Positions 12,464 to 13,310 of a DNA stretch of 13,310 nt are shown piece by piece. The notes below the pieces were generated by a model, which did no database searches, had not been told where the DNA came from, and worked only from the letters and a program-made list of their open reading frames with translations. Position 1 is the first letter of the stretch. Every line of letters starts with the position of its first letter. Both the position numbers and the translations under genes were made by a program. The DNA comes from Sulfuriferula multivorans (lineage in GTDB: Bacteria > Pseudomonadota > Gammaproteobacteria > Burkholderiales > Thiobacillaceae): assembly GCA_010365175.1 (NCBI GenBank), contig JAAFGW010000050.1, positions 1 to 13,310 on the forward strand. Reading direction: 5' to 3'.

Positions 12464-13136
12464 TCCGTTGTTAAATCAACGCCTGCAACAGGCGTTGGGC
12501 TATACATTTACCCGATCAGAACTCCTGGAGCAGGCTCTGACACATCGGAGTTATGGCGCCACCAATAACGAACGACTCGAATTTCTGGGTGACTCCGTAT
12601 TGAACTGCTCGGTTGCGCGCAGGCTGTATGAGGCTTTCCCTGACTTACCGGAAGGAAGTTTGTCGCGTCTGCGGGCGAATCTGGTATGCCAGGATACCCT
12701 GGCGGAAATTGCCGCTAACTTGAGGTTGGGTGAAAGCTTGTGGTTGGGCGAAGGTGAACTTAAAAGTGGTGGGTTTCGGCGTCCTTCGATCCTGGCTGAT
12801 GCACTTGAGTCCTTGTTCGGGGCAATATTCCTGGATGCGGGGTTTGATGAGGCGCAACGCGTGGTGCGCGGTCTGCTCGATCCTCTGGTGGCAAAAATCG
12901 ACCCCAAGGCCTCGGGCAAGGATGCCAAGACGCAATTGCAGGAAATGTTGCAGTCCCGTCGCTTGCCCTTGCCGGACTATCAACTGATTGATACACAGGG
13001 CGAGGCGCACGATCAAAGTTTTATCGTTGAGTGCGTGCTGGCCAAACCCCCACTCAAAACGCGTGGCGTTGGGAAAAGCCGGCGTGCCGCTGAACAGGAA
13101 GCCGCACGCGTAGCGTGCGCCGAATTGCCAAAATGA
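12420..13136 (+). CDS. rnc: Ribonuclease III
   Basis: This double-strand-specific endoribonuclease processes rRNA precursors and structured mRNAs. The signature NERLEFLGDSVL starts at residue 50 (numbering from GTG 12420). Catalytic acidic residues E51, E54 and D58, and D127 and E130 in ILADALESLFGA, match E. coli E38, E41, D45, D114 and E117. A dsRNA-binding domain occupies about 166-236, ending KSRRAAEQEAARVACAEL. The start is uncertain: GTG 12420 gives 238 residues and overlaps DUF4845 by 44 bp; TTG 12456 gives 226, equal to E. coli RNase III, and overlaps by 8 bp; TTG 12468 is also possible. None has a good SD, which points to translational coupling. A 9-bp hairpin lies at the start of the message. 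era follows after 12 bp. Confidence 0.96.
   Translation: MPARTPTPRLLRLNNPLLNQRLQQALGYTFTRSELLEQALTHRSYGATNNERLEFLGDSVLNCSVARRLYEAFPDLPEGSLSRLRANLVCQDTLAEIAANLRLGESLWLGEGELKSGGFRRPSILADALESLFGAIFLDAGFDEAQRVVRGLLDPLVAKIDPKASGKDAKTQLQEMLQSRRLPLPDYQLIDTQGEAHDQSFIVECVLAKPPLKTRGVGKSRRAAEQEAARVACAELPK
12477..12497 (+). other. 9-bp hairpin in the first codons of rnc
   Basis: CAACGCCTG (12477-12485) and CAGGCGTTG (12489-12497) are perfect complements around a CAA loop, and a U-G pair can be added at 12476/12498. It sits 18 nt after the TTG 12456 start candidate and 6 nt after TTG 12468. No T-run follows, so it is not a terminator. It could limit ribosome access or be an RNase III target; either is inference. 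Confidence 0.5.
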
Positions 13137-13148
13137 ACAGGCTGCAAA

Positions 13149-13310
13149 ATGAGTGAATTCAAGTGTGGTCTCATCGCCATTGTCGGACGCCCCAATGTCG
13201 GAAAATCCACCCTGCTGAATCGTATCGTGGGTCAAAAAATCAGCATTACGTCGCGCAAGGCGCAAACCACGCGTCATCGGGTAATGGGGGTTCACACCAC
13301 CGATGAAGCG
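13149..13310 (+). CDS. era: GTPase Era, 5' part (runs off the window)
   Basis: The first 54 residues of the ribosome-assembly GTPase Era, which binds 16S rRNA near its 3' end, are present up to the right edge. The start MSEFKCGLIAIVGRPNVGKS carries the G1 P-loop GRPNVGKST, followed by LLNRIVGQKISITSRKAQTTRHRVMGV, in which the QTTRHR stretch is the Era switch I/G2 hallmark. ATG 13149 follows the rnc stop by 12 bp, with only a weak AGG about 8 nt upstream. The rnc-era order is the common proteobacterial operon. The KH domain and the rest of the GTPase domain are outside the window. Confidence 0.95.
   Translation, partial: MSEFKCGLIAIVGRPNVGKSTLLNRIVGQKISITSRKAQTTRHRVMGVHTTDEA

Noticed and set aside
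12645..13295. Minus-strand open frame of 216 codons antisense to rnc and era
   Set aside because: It spans two highly conserved genes in the opposite strand and shows no family pattern.

Overview
The window reads as a chromosomal segment of a betaproteobacterium, most likely of the Nitrosomonadales type. This is inferred from gene content and protein style: a DUF4936 gene abutting ygfZ, a MucD protease and a small glutaredoxin-like gene inside the rpoE-lepA cluster, and a DUF4845 gene between lepB and rnc. No rRNA, tRNA, CRISPR array, phage gene or transposase gene was seen. Nearly all of the window is coding.

Layout. Positions 3-608 hold the 3' part of alr (alanine racemase). Positions 609-936 are the only long non-coding stretch and carry a compact palindromic repeat element (741-877) with perfect 12-bp terminal inverted repeats. 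On the minus strand follow a VapBC-type toxin-antitoxin pair (937-1598), a DUF4936 gene (1628-1921) and ygfZ (1922-2950). Divergent from ygfZ is a ygfX-like membrane protein gene (3003-3434), whose end overlaps the end of the convergent nadB (3370-4995, minus).

From 5136 to the right edge all genes are on the plus strand and tightly packed: rpoE, rseA, rseB, rseC, mucD, a glutaredoxin-like gene, lepA, lepB, a DUF4845 gene, rnc and the start of era. The first part is the sigma-E envelope-stress module: sigma factor, membrane anti-sigma factor, periplasmic regulator, redox-linked membrane protein and periplasmic protease. The second part covers translation, secretion and RNA processing: LepA/EF4, signal peptidase I, RNase III and Era. 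The order nadB (divergent)-rpoE-rseABC-lepA-lepB-rnc-era matches the E. coli arrangement, with mucD, the glutaredoxin-like gene and DUF4845 added. A sigma-E-like promoter lies in the nadB-rpoE gap, which suggests autoregulation.

The window is mostly a well-known housekeeping region and I do not see a whole new system. The points worth a second look are small: paired 12-bp repeats ahead of vapB; a short leader ORF overlapping the start of ygfX; 15-bp in-frame tandem duplications at gene edges in the rse operon; a lepA leader with a GNRA hairpin and no Shine-Dalgarno; and a 9-bp hairpin at the very start of rnc.
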